DNA of 11,159 bases, taken from positions 1 through 11,159 of the forward strand of contig CAMBCD010000065.1 of assembly GCA_945863085.1 (NCBI GenBank). Reading direction: 5' to 3'. Shown in pieces: positions 1 to 6,418 of the stretch. The DNA is from Bordetella parapertussis (GTDB taxonomy: Bacteria > Pseudomonadota > Gammaproteobacteria > Burkholderiales > SG8-41). How positions within the stretch are numbered: the first letter of the stretch is position 1; every line of letters begins with the position of its first letter. A program made the translations under genes and the position numbers. Below the pieces are notes generated by a model. It did not search any database, had not been told where the DNA came from, and saw only the letters and a list, made by a program, of their open reading frames with translations.

Positions 1-515
1 TCCGCCGGCGAGAGTTCACGCCGCTCGAATTCCTTGACCAGTGCACGCTCGCGCGCAGTCAGTCCGCGCGTCGGCCGCTGTTTGCCACCAGCCTTGACGG
101 CGGCGACCGGCGGCGCCGGCTGCGCTGCAGTCTTGTCGAGCTTCTGTGCCGCCGCCTTGACCTTGGCCAGTGCCTGCTTTGCCACTGCTTTGAAGTTCGC
201 CAGCCGCTGCTGTTCCTTGCGCAATACCGCCTTCGACTTGGCCGCTGCTTTCGGCGCAGCCTTGCCCTTGGCTTTGACCGCACCCTTTGCTGCCGGACGT
301 GGTTTGGCGGCGCGTTGCGGCGCCTTTGATTTCACCACCTTGGATTTTGTTGCAACGCGCGACTTGGCTTTGACGGCGTTTTTTGCGGATCCTGCTTTGG
401 CGCGTGCTGCGCCCGCTTTGGCGTTTTTTGCTTTGGCGTTTTTCGCGCCGGCATTTTTCGCTTTCGCGTTTTTTGCCTTGGTGGATTTGGATGCTTTGGA
501 TTGCTTGGCCCTGGA
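1..515 (-). CDS. rpoD: RNA polymerase sigma factor RpoD (sigma-70), N-terminal part, cut by the window edge
   Basis: About 171 codons are open from just after a TAA at 516-518 to the left edge. The protein is very rich in Lys and Ala (AKNAK-type repeats), then becomes helical and charged (RKEQQRLANFKAVAKQALAK) and ends in ARERALVKEFERRELSPA. Betaproteobacterial RpoD proteins carry such a Lys/Ala leader before region 1.1, and rpoD normally follows dnaG; the conserved sigma domains lie outside the window, so identity rests on leader and position. Oddity: the frame has no ATG, and no GTG or TTG near its 5' end. The nearest candidates are GTG at 336-338 (poor spacing) and TTG at 222-224 (GAAGG five bases upstream), both inside the Lys/Ala region. 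The given end is the limit of the open frame, not a proven start. A lost start codon, a sequence error or late initiation are all possible. A TATAAT promoter lies just upstream. Confidence 0.75.
417..476 (-). repeat. Four 15-base tandem units encoding AKNAK-like pentapeptides in the RpoD leader
   Basis: Read on the minus strand, four consecutive 15-base units encode AKNAK, AKNAG, AKNAK and AKNAK. Third-position differences (GCA/GCG/GCC, AAC/AAT) show that the units have diverged while the peptide is kept, which fits selection on protein composition. The units contain A5 and A6 runs, so length change or slippage here is plausible. Confidence 0.75.
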
Positions 516-555
516 TTAGGCTCCGCCGGGCGATGGTTCGGTGAAAAAGCCGAAA

Positions 556-584
556 ATTATACCGCACACAACCAGCTCTTTCAC
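556..584 (-). promoter_or_regulatory. Sigma-70 promoter for rpoD at the 3' end of dnaG
   Basis: On the minus strand, TATAAT (556-561, perfect -10) is preceded by a 17-base spacer and GTGAAA (579-584, 4 of 6 matches to TTGACA). The -35 overlaps the dnaG stop codon. Transcription would begin near 549, about 30 bases before the open rpoD frame. It would let rpoD be transcribed independently of the upstream ribosomal-protein/primase operon, as known for other proteobacteria. Confidence 0.6.
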
Positions 585-2341
585 TTACTGGCTGGTACGT
601 TAAGTGCTTGTTGCAAAAGACGATATTGGGCTTGTTCATCAGAATTCCAGCCCTGGCGCTTGGATTTTTCCAGCAGTGCGTTGATTCTGGCCTTACGAAT
701 CAAGACCATAGCCTGTTCCCAGGCCCCGCGAAACTCCGCCTCGAACTCACCCTGCTCCAGTGTCCGATCCTGCCAGCGCAGCGCCCCCGCCTCGGCCTGC
801 CGGACTGCGGCCTCATGCGGCGAGCCCCGAAATACCTCGCCCAGATTGACCATGACCTCCCCGTTGCCGATCACTTCCAGCACCGCATTCAGTGCCTGCA
901 AATCAGCCTGGTCCACACCGGCAACACCGACCGCCTCGGTCAAATCGCCGCGTTTGATCAACGCAGCGAACCGCGGCTCCACGATCAGTAATTCGAGCAC
1001 CGTGCGCAAAATCGATCGTGTTGCCGGCGCTGCCCGCCGCGCCGGCGCCGACACGACCTGTGATCTGATTTCGAAATTCGCGTCCAGTTCCTGCTGCAGC
1101 ACACCGGCCAGTTGCGCCAGTTCCTTGCGGATCAGCAGCGACAGCATCGGTGCGGCAATCTGCTTCACCAGCGGTTTTGCCTGCTGCATCAGCTTGGCCC
1201 GGCCTTCGGATGCATTGATGTCGACGTTCGAGCGTAATTCGTCAATCAAAAACCGCGACAGCGGTTCCGCTTTAGCCACCAAGGCTTCAAACGCTGCCTT
1301 GCCATTCGTCCGCACATAGGAATCGGGATCCTCGCCGTCGGGCAGGAACAAAAAGCGCAGTTGTTTGCCGTCCACCAGCTGTGCGAGACTGTTCTCCAGC
1401 GCCCGCCATGCGGCGCGGCGGCCTGCAGCATCGCCGTCAAAACAGAACACGATCTCGTCCGACTGGCGCAGCAGTTTCTGCACATGGATCGGCGTGGTCG
1501 CAGTACCCAGCGTCGCCACCGCGTATTCGACCCCCGCCTGTGCCAGTGCCACCACGTCCATGTAACCTTCGACCACAATGACGCAGCCGGCATCGCGGAT
1601 CGCGCGCCGCGCATGGAACAGGCCATAGAGTTCGCGGCCCTTTTCGAACACCGGCGTTTCGGGAGAATTCAGGTACTTCGGTTCACCGTCGCCCAGCACC
1701 CGGCCGCCGAATCCGATGATGTTGCCTTTGACATCGACGATCGGGAACATGATGCGATCGCGAAACACATCGTAACGCCGGCCTTCCTCGTTCTGTTTGA
1801 CCAGGCCCGCGACATTCAGCGCCTTGTCGGCGTAATCAGGAAACACCTGCTCCAGATTCTGCCAGCCGTCCGGCGCATAACCGATACCGAATTTCTTCGC
1901 GATCTCGCCAGAGAGCCCGCGACGCTTCAGGTATTCGATTGCCTGAGGCGCATCCTTCAGTTGGTTGCGGTAGAACTGCGCGGCTTGCAGCAGCACGCCG
2001 TAGAGATCAGGCCCTTCTTCCGCACGACGCTGGGAATATTCAGAACGCGCTTCTTCCGGCACCTGCATGCCGACGCTTTGCGCGAGATCCTTCACCGCAT
2101 CGACAAAACCCATGCCGCTGTACTCCATCATGAAGCCGATGGCGGTGCCGTGCGCACCACAACCGAAGCAGTGATAGAACTGCTTGGTCGGACTGACGGT
2201 GAAGGACGGGGATTTTTCGGTGTGGAACGGGCAGCAGGCCGAATAATTGGCGCCGCTGCGCTTCAGCTTCACGTGGCGATCGACCACTTCGACGATGTCG
2301 ACCCGGCCGAGTAAATCCTGGATGAACGACTGCGGAATCAT
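581..2341 (-). CDS. dnaG: DNA primase DnaG
   Basis: Makes the RNA primers for lagging-strand and initiation synthesis at the replication fork, where it works with the DnaB helicase. At 586 aa it is close to the E. coli length (581). The N-terminal CHC2 zinc finger is intact with ligands C37, H40, C58 and C61 (CPFHTEK and YHCFGCG). The central catalytic core follows, with the PKYLNSPETPVF segment, then the Toprim motifs EGYMDV (about residue 262), FDGDAAG and DGEDPD that hold the metal-binding acidic residues. The C-terminal helical region fits the DnaB-binding domain. The start was set at ATG 2339-2341 because MIPQSFIQDLLGRVDIV is the usual DnaG beginning; the frame runs further upstream only to a TTG at 2395 without family similarity. 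The ribosome binding site is poor: GGAG lies about 14 bases away. yqeY is upstream, rpoD downstream. Confidence 0.98.
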   Translation of the reverse strand: MIPQSFIQDLLGRVDIVEVVDRHVKLKRSGANYSACCPFHTEKSPSFTVSPTKQFYHCFGCGAHGTAIGFMMEYSGMGFVDAVKDLAQSVGMQVPEEARSEYSQRRAEEGPDLYGVLLQAAQFYRNQLKDAPQAIEYLKRRGLSGEIAKKFGIGYAPDGWQNLEQVFPDYADKALNVAGLVKQNEEGRRYDVFRDRIMFPIVDVKGNIIGFGGRVLGDGEPKYLNSPETPVFEKGRELYGLFHARRAIRDAGCVIVVEGYMDVVALAQAGVEYAVATLGTATTPIHVQKLLRQSDEIVFCFDGDAAGRRAAWRALENSLAQLVDGKQLRFLFLPDGEDPDSYVRTNGKAAFEALVAKAEPLSRFLIDELRSNVDINASEGRAKLMQQAKPLVKQIAAPMLSLLIRKELAQLAGVLQQELDANFEIRSQVVSAPARRAAPATRSILRTVLELLIVEPRFAALIKRGDLTEAVGVAGVDQADLQALNAVLEVIGNGEVMVNLGEVFRGSPHEAAVRQAEAGALRWQDRTLEQGEFEAEFRGAWEQAMVLIRKARINALLEKSKRQGWNSDEQAQYRLLQQALNVPASK

Positions 2342-2371
2342 GCGCGCGGCAAATGCTCCACTCGGAACCGG

Positions 2372-2389
2372 CGGCCCGATGGCGGGCCG
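2372..2389 (-). other. Perfect hairpin in the predicted dnaG 5' leader
   Basis: A 7-base-pair, all-GC stem (2372-2378 with 2383-2389) closes a four-base loop. It lies between the dnaG -10 box and the dnaG start codon, about 30 bases before the ATG. No U-run follows, so it is not an intrinsic terminator. It could affect message stability or translation of dnaG; that role is inferred from position only. Confidence 0.4.
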
Positions 2390-2402
2390 TGGCAATCATG
2401 GA

Positions 2403-2408
2403 ATTATA
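2403..2408 (-). promoter_or_regulatory. Probable -10 box (TATAAT) for dnaG
   Basis: A perfect TATAAT on the minus strand lies 62 bases before the dnaG start codon in the yqeY-dnaG gap. No good -35 hexamer is found at 16-18 bases (GCTACC at 17), so this may be a weak or activator-dependent promoter. It fits a gene block with internal promoters. Confidence 0.4.
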
Positions 2409-2510
2409 GGGGGGTATGCAGGGTAGGTAGCGCGGGGCCGTACGCCGCATCAGGGCGGGATCGTGGCTCCCGAAAAAACAGCAGGAAAAACAACAGGCTA
2501 TGGCAAGTCA

Positions 2511-2960
2511 CTAAGATTTCGTAAGCTGTGCTTTGACGGCAGCGGACACTTTGGTCATGTCGGCGCGCCCGGCCAGTTTCGGCTTCAGCACCGCCATCAC
2601 CTTGCCCATGTCGGACGGTGCCGCCGCACCGGTCTCGGCCACCGCTGCCGCGACGGCCGCGGCGATTTCCGCATCACTCAGCGCCTGTGGCATATAGGCC
2701 TGCAACAATACGAGTTCCTGCTTTTCCTTGTCGGCCAGGTCATGGCGGCCGCCCTGCTCGAACTGGGTGATCGAATCGCGGCGCTGCTTGAGCATTTTTT
2801 CGATGATGCCCAGCACGTCAGCATCGGTCAGCACCTTGCGTTCATCGACTTCACGCTGTTTCAGGGCAGACAGCAGCAGCCGGATGGTGTCGCGGCGCGC
2901 GACATCGCCGCCGCGCATCGCAATCTTCAAGTCGTCGTTGATCTGTTCACGTAGGGACAT
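2511..2960 (-). CDS. yqeY: GatB/YqeY domain protein
   Basis: A 149-aa protein that matches the YqeY family along its whole length, from MSLREQINDDLKIAMRGGD through the RRDTIRLLLSALKQREVDER segment to a C-terminal SDMGKVMAVLKPKLAGRADM block. The family has the same tRNA-binding helical fold as the C-terminus of GatB, the amidotransferase subunit, but stands alone and lacks the catalytic part; its exact cell role is not settled. It lies between rpsU and dnaG, the usual place in many proteobacteria. The ATG at 2958-2960 has a weak GGA upstream (eight-base spacing). A hairpin separates it from rpsU, and a promoter-like box separates it from dnaG. Confidence 0.95.
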   Translation of the reverse strand: MSLREQINDDLKIAMRGGDVARRDTIRLLLSALKQREVDERKVLTDADVLGIIEKMLKQRRDSITQFEQGGRHDLADKEKQELVLLQAYMPQALSDAEIAAAVAAAVAETGAAAPSDMGKVMAVLKPKLAGRADMTKVSAAVKAQLTKS

Positions 2961-2977
2961 GGCTTGGTTCCAGAAAT

Positions 2978-3014
2978 GACAAAAGGGTGCGAGGCGTAGG
3001 CCCCAGCACCCTTT
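2978..3014 (-). terminator. Hairpin between rpsU and yqeY, likely attenuator/terminator
   Basis: A 9-base-pair stem (2982-2990 with 3006-3014) closes a 15-base loop that can fold further. On the minus strand the 3' arm runs into TTTTGTC, so the U-run is short and termination is probably partial. It sits 28 bases after the rpsU stop codon. This resembles the known terminator between rpsU and dnaG in E. coli, which keeps the ribosomal protein more abundant than primase. Confidence 0.55.
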
Positions 3015-3041
3015 GACGGCCTGAACGGCGCGCCGGACTTC

Positions 3042-3254
3042 TTAGTAGAGCTTCGGCGGCAGCAGTTGCGAGCGCAGGCGTTTGTGCGTGCGCTTCACTG
3101 CGGCGGCCAGCTTGCGCTTGCGCTCGGAAGTCGGTTTTTCGTAGAACTCGCGGGCGCGCAATTCGGTCAGCAACCCGGTTTTTTCCACGGTGCGCTTGAA
3201 ACGGCGCAGGGCCACTTCAAACGGTTCATTTTCTTTTACGCGTACTGTCGTCAT
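3042..3254 (-). CDS. rpsU: 30S ribosomal protein bS21
   Basis: A 70-aa basic protein beginning [21 protein letters not shown] and ending SQLLPPKLY, the normal length and layout of bS21. It binds the platform of the small ribosomal subunit and helps translation initiation. The start is ATG 3252-3254, with GAGG five bases before it; the frame extends eight codons further to a TTG, but those residues do not resemble the family. It is the first gene of the leftward block rpsU-yqeY-dnaG-rpoD, divergent from tsaD. A TATAAT box lies 54 bases upstream. Confidence 0.97.
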   Translation of the reverse strand: MTTVRVKENEPFEVALRRFKRTVEKTGLLTELRAREFYEKPTSERKRKLAAAVKRTHKRLRSQLLPPKLY

Positions 3255-3307
3255 GAAACCCTCATGGTCCTGCTGCAATTTGGCAGGTCGGAATCGGAAA
3301 GGCGCGT

Positions 3308-3337
3308 ATTATAACCAGATCCGGCCCGGAATTACAG
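3308..3337 (-). promoter_or_regulatory. rpsU promoter in the rpsU/tsaD divergent region
   Basis: On the minus strand a perfect TATAAT (3308-3313) has a weak -35, CTGTAA (3332-3337, 3 of 6), at 18 bases. The same site read on the plus strand gives TATAAC (3310-3315), a possible -10 for tsaD without a clear -35. The two divergent promoters may therefore share their -10 DNA. Confidence 0.5.
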
Positions 3338-3397
3338 GGCTTGGAATACCCCCCAGCCTGCCGCATTTTTACCTTGTTACCCCCCGGCCAGAACCCC

Positions 3398-4426
3398 GTG
3401 CTTGTATTAGGCATCGAAACCTCCTGCGACGAAACCGGCATCGCCCTTTATGACACCGGGCGGGGGCTGCTCGCCCATGCCCTGCACTCCCAGGTGGCAT
3501 TACACGCCGATTATGGCGGGGTGGTGCCGGAACTGGCCTCCCGCGACCATATCCGCCGGGTATTGCCGCTGACCCGGGACGTGCTGCGCGCAGGCGGCGC
3601 AACCCTGGCCGAACTCGACGCCGTGGCCTATACCGCCGGTCCCGGACTGGCCGGAGCGCTGCTGGTCGGCGCGGGGGTCGGCACCAGCCTCGCCTATGCC
3701 CTGGGCATCCCCGCGATCGGCATCCACCACCTTGAAGGCCACCTGCTGTCGCCGCTGTTGGCCGATCCGGCGCCGCAATTCCCGTTTGTCGCCCTGCTGG
3801 TTTCCGGCGGCCACACCCAGTTGATGCGGGTCGGCGGTGTCGGCGACTACAGCCTGCTCGGCGAAACCCTGGATGACGCTGCCGGCGAAGCCTTCGACAA
3901 ATCGGCAAAACTGTTGGGCCTCGGTTACCCCGGCGGGCCGGCGATCGCCGCGCTCGCCGAATCCGGCCATGCCGGCAAATATCCGCTGCCACGGCCGATG
4001 CTGCACAGTGACAACCTCGATTTCAGTTTCAGCGGCCTCAAAACCGCGGTGCTCACCACCGTCCGCAATCTGCCTCCGGGCGCTCAGGCGCGTGCCGATC
4101 TCGCCGCCGAACTGCAGGCGGCCATCGTTGACGTGCTGGTCGGCAAAGCCATCGCGGCGATAGAACAGACCGGACTGACACGGCTGGTGGTCGCCGGCGG
4201 CGTCGGCGCCAACCGCCGCTTGCGCGCGCAGCTGAGCGCGGGGGCACAGCGCCGTGGCTGCACCGTGTTTTATCCGCCGTTCGAGTTTTGCACCGACAAC
4301 GGCGCGATGATCGCTTTTGCCGGCGCACTGCGTCTGCAACAGGATAAGCAGGAAAACACGCGGGGAAACAGTCCGGGATTTACCGTGCGCCCGCGCTGGG
4401 AGCTGGCGAGCCTCGCTACAGGTTAA
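3398..4426 (+). CDS. tsaD: tRNA N6-adenosine threonylcarbamoyltransferase TsaD
   Basis: Transfers the threonylcarbamoyl group from TC-AMP to A37 of tRNAs that read ANN codons, together with TsaB and TsaE in the cytoplasm. The 342-aa protein shows the ASKHA-fold signatures: [11 protein letters not shown] at the N-terminus, metal-binding H111 and H115 in HHLEGH, SGGHTQL, and [10 protein letters not shown], plus the TDNGAMIA segment with the C-terminal metal-binding Asp. The start is taken as GTG 3398-3400 because [15 protein letters not shown] is where family members begin; the upstream in-frame extension (from TTG 3341) is Pro-rich and unlike the family. No clear ribosome binding site precedes the GTG. 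It is divergent from rpsU, a common arrangement. Its stop codon overlaps the stop of plsY on the other strand. Confidence 0.97.
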   Translation: MLVLGIETSCDETGIALYDTGRGLLAHALHSQVALHADYGGVVPELASRDHIRRVLPLTRDVLRAGGATLAELDAVAYTAGPGLAGALLVGAGVGTSLAYALGIPAIGIHHLEGHLLSPLLADPAPQFPFVALLVSGGHTQLMRVGGVGDYSLLGETLDDAAGEAFDKSAKLLGLGYPGGPAIAALAESGHAGKYPLPRPMLHSDNLDFSFSGLKTAVLTTVRNLPPGAQARADLAAELQAAIVDVLVGKAIAAIEQTGLTRLVVAGGVGANRRLRAQLSAGAQRRGCTVFYPPFEFCTDNGAMIAFAGALRLQQDKQENTRGNSPGFTVRPRWELASLATG

Positions 4427-5028
4427 CTGCCGGCCTTGGCGCCGAGTTTGCTTTCCTTGCCATCCAGCAAGTTACGGATGTTCGAGCGATGGCGCCAGAT
4501 CAGCAGCGCCGCGATCACCATCACCGCAAAGAAAAACGGATGCGAGGCGTTGAACAGGATCAACGTGAAAAACACGGCAAACAGCGCGGAAATCAATGCG
4601 GCGAGCGAGGAGTAGCGGAAAAACACCGCGATGGTGATCCAGGTGAGCAGTACGCCCAGCCCCAAATAAGGACTCAATGCGAGCAGCGCACCCAGCGCCG
4701 TTGCCACACCCTTGCCGCCCTTGAAACCATGGAACACCGGAACCATGTGGCCGAGGGTCACTGCCACCGCCGCGAGAGCCATCACCATCGCAGTGCCGTC
4801 GACCATCCACTGCCCGGCAGCAAACACCGCGAGCCAGCCTTTGCCGCAGTCCCCGAGCAGCGTCAGCACCGCCGCCGACCTGCGCCCGCTGCGCAGCACA
4901 TTCGTGGCCCCCGGGTTGCCCGAGCCGTATTCGCGCGGATCCGGCAGCCGGAACGCGCGACTGACGAGCACCGCGAAAGAAACCGAACCGATCAGATAGG
5001 CCGTGACAACTACAATTAGTAACGCCAA
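4423..5028 (-). CDS. plsY: Acyl-phosphate:glycerol-3-phosphate acyltransferase PlsY
   Basis: An inner-membrane enzyme that acylates glycerol-3-phosphate from acyl-phosphate (made by PlsX), the first step of phospholipid synthesis. The 201-aa protein is strongly hydrophobic, with several membrane segments. Conserved loops are present: [12 protein letters not shown] (35-46), [18 protein letters not shown] (93-110) and [10 protein letters not shown] near the C-terminus. The start is put at TTG 5026-5028: an AGGGGA site lies six bases before it, and the protein then begins directly at the first membrane helix, as family members do. A longer frame to 5088 would add 20 polar residues and run through the predicted promoter. 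It is divergent from folB and convergent with tsaD, sharing its stop-codon DNA. Confidence 0.95.
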   Translation of the reverse strand: MALLIVVVTAYLIGSVSFAVLVSRAFRLPDPREYGSGNPGATNVLRSGRRSAAVLTLLGDCGKGWLAVFAAGQWMVDGTAMVMALAAVAVTLGHMVPVFHGFKGGKGVATALGALLALSPYLGLGVLLTWITIAVFFRYSSLAALISALFAVFFTLILFNASHPFFFAVMVIAALLIWRHRSNIRNLLDGKESKLGAKAGS

Positions 5029-5034
5029 ATGATT

Positions 5035-5040
5035 TCCCCT
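5035..5040 (-). promoter_or_regulatory. Ribosome binding site that fixes the TTG start of plsY
   Basis: AGGGGA on the minus strand is six bases before TTG 5026-5028. It is a much better site than anything near the other possible starts in this frame, and it supports a 201-aa PlsY. Confidence 0.65.
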
Positions 5041-5054
5041 AGAATGGCGCGGCC

Positions 5055-5084
5055 ATTTTAGCCCAACTGGAATCGCCGTTTCAG
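5055..5084 (-). promoter_or_regulatory. Sigma-70 promoter for plsY
   Basis: On the minus strand TAAAAT (5055-5060, 5 of 6) lies 18 bases after CTGAAA (5079-5084, 4 of 6). Transcription would start near 5048, giving a leader of about 20 bases before the TTG start. It lies in the 83-base gap divergent from folB. Confidence 0.5.
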
Positions 5085-5111
5085 ACACCGCTACTTACAC
5101 ATTTGTCGCAC

Positions 5112-5468
5112 ATGGACACCATATTCATCAGCGAACTGCGCATCGAAACCCGCATCGGCATCTATGCGCAGGAACTGCAGGTGCAGCAGACTGTGCAGCT
5201 GGATCTCGAAATCGGCCTGCGCGGCAAGCATGCCGCCGACAGCGACCGCATCGAAGACACCATCGATTACGCAAAAGTTGTCACCGCCATCAGGAATCTT
5301 TGTGCGGAGCAGCATTTTTCATTGCTGGAGCATGCCGCGGAATCCATCGCCAACCTGGTGATCAGGGATTTCAAGGCGCCGTGGCTGCGCGTCAGTATCG
5401 CCAAACTCGCGCCATTGCCCGGTGTCAAAAAGCTGGGAATCAGCATCGAGCGCGGAACAAAAAACTGA
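5112..5468 (+). CDS. folB: Dihydroneopterin aldolase FolB
   Basis: Splits 7,8-dihydroneopterin to 6-hydroxymethyl-7,8-dihydropterin and glycolaldehyde in folate synthesis. At 118 aa it has the normal family length. It begins MDTIFISELRIETRIGIY, with catalytic-site E21, a second conserved Glu (E73 in LLEHAAES) that anchors the pterin, and K98 in VSIAKLAPLPG as the conserved active-site lysine. It ends in the usual GISIERG strand. The start is ATG 5112-5114; an in-frame TTG three codons earlier is less likely. No clear ribosome binding site is seen. It is divergent from plsY and convergent with xerD, with 50 bases between their stops and no strong terminator. Confidence 0.96.
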   Translation: MDTIFISELRIETRIGIYAQELQVQQTVQLDLEIGLRGKHAADSDRIEDTIDYAKVVTAIRNLCAEQHFSLLEHAAESIANLVIRDFKAPWLRVSIAKLAPLPGVKKLGISIERGTKN

Positions 5469-5518
5469 TACGCCAGGGTTCGCCCCTCGCGCCTCATTCA
5501 TCATTCCGCACTGGATCA

Positions 5519-6418
5519 TCACCCCCGCGGATGGTGTTTGGCATGCAACTGCTTCATCCGTTCCTGCGCGACATGTGTGTAAATCTGCGTCGTTGAAATG
5601 TCCGCGTGGCCGAGCAGCAACTGCACCACGCGCAGGTCGGCGCCGTGGTTGAGCAGATGCGTGGCAAAGGCGTGGCGCAGCGTATGCGGGGAAATCGGCT
5701 TGTGCAGCCCCGCCAGCTGCGCATAACGCCGGAGCAGATGCCAGAACGCCTGCCTCGTCATCACCGCCGCGCGTGTGGTGACGAACAAGGCATCGCTGGT
5801 TTTTTTGCCGAGCAGCGCCGGTCGCGCCTCTTTCAGGTAGCGCTCAAGCCACGACAGCGCTTCTTCGCCCAGCGGCACCAGCCGCTCCTTGGAGCCCTTG
5901 CCCATCACGCGCACCACGCCCATGTCGCGGCTGACCTGGGGCACTTTCAGCGTCACCAGCTCGGACACCCGGAGGCCGCTGGCGTAGAGCACTTCCAGCA
6001 TCGCGCGGTCGCGCAGGCCCAGCGGCTGGTCCAGCGCCGGCGCCGCGAGCAGGCCCTCCACATCCGCTTCGGTCAGCGTTTTCGGCAACGGACGCGGCAG
6101 CTTCGGTGTGTCGATGCGCAGCGTCGGATCCGCCTTGATCGTGTTCTGGCGCAAGGCGTGGCGATAAAAACGTTTTAAGGTCGACAGCAGCCGCGCCGCG
6201 GTGGATGCGCGCGCCTTGCTGCGGAACTTGTGCGCCAGGTAATCCTGGATCAGGGCCTGATCGGCCGCCAGCAGATCGGCGCCGTCGCGTTTTTCCAGCC
6301 AGCCGGCAAACTGCTGCAGGTCGCGGCGATAACTGTCGAGCGTATTGCGCGCAAGCCCGTCCTCCAGCCACAAGGCATCGCAGAACGCGTCAATGATCTG
6401 CCTGGAGGATTCCTTCAT
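5519..6418 (-). CDS. xerD: Site-specific tyrosine recombinase XerD
   Basis: Works with XerC and FtsK at the dif site to resolve chromosome dimers before cell division. The 299-aa protein has the N-terminal SAM-like core-binding domain (about 1-105) and the C-terminal catalytic domain. All catalytic residues are visible: R150 (SGLRVSE), K174 (GKGSKER), H245 and R248 (HTLRHAFATHLL), H271 (LLGHADIS) and the nucleophile Y280 (TQIYTHV). The spacing follows E. coli XerD with a shift of one to two residues, which together with the length points to XerD rather than a phage integrase; XerC is a weaker alternative. The ATG at 6416-6418 lies inside the end of the upstream alkyltransferase gene (29-base overlap), so translation is probably coupled. 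No mobile-element borders surround it. Confidence 0.93.
   Translation of the reverse strand: MKESSRQIIDAFCDALWLEDGLARNTLDSYRRDLQQFAGWLEKRDGADLLAADQALIQDYLAHKFRSKARASTAARLLSTLKRFYRHALRQNTIKADPTLRIDTPKLPRPLPKTLTEADVEGLLAAPALDQPLGLRDRAMLEVLYASGLRVSELVTLKVPQVSRDMGVVRVMGKGSKERLVPLGEEALSWLERYLKEARPALLGKKTSDALFVTTRAAVMTRQAFWHLLRRYAQLAGLHKPISPHTLRHAFATHLLNHGADLRVVQLLLGHADISTTQIYTHVAQERMKQLHAKHHPRG

Noticed and set aside
34..519. 161-codon open frame on the plus strand, rich in Ala, Phe and Leu
   Set aside because: It is the mirror image of the Lys/Ala-rich rpoD leader (AAA/AAG read as TTT/CTT). The hydrophobic look is an artefact.
1361..2314. 317-codon open frame on the plus strand
   Set aside because: It lies entirely antisense to dnaG, whose domains are intact. 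Its protein is His/Arg-rich without any recognisable family, as expected of a shadow in GC-rich DNA.
2456..2472. Hairpin (5-base-pair stem CGGGA/TCCCG) next to a run of six A on the plus strand
   Set aside because: On the minus strand, where transcription runs, the T-run precedes the stem instead of following it, so it cannot be an intrinsic terminator; on the plus strand the tail is A, not T.
3500..4339. 279-codon open frame on the minus strand
   Set aside because: Antisense to tsaD, which is clearly the coding strand by its motifs.
5519..6418. xerD as the integrase of a mobile element
   Set aside because: Length, motif spacing and full-length match point to the chromosomal recombinase. 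No attachment-site repeats, tRNA gene or cargo genes are seen next to it.
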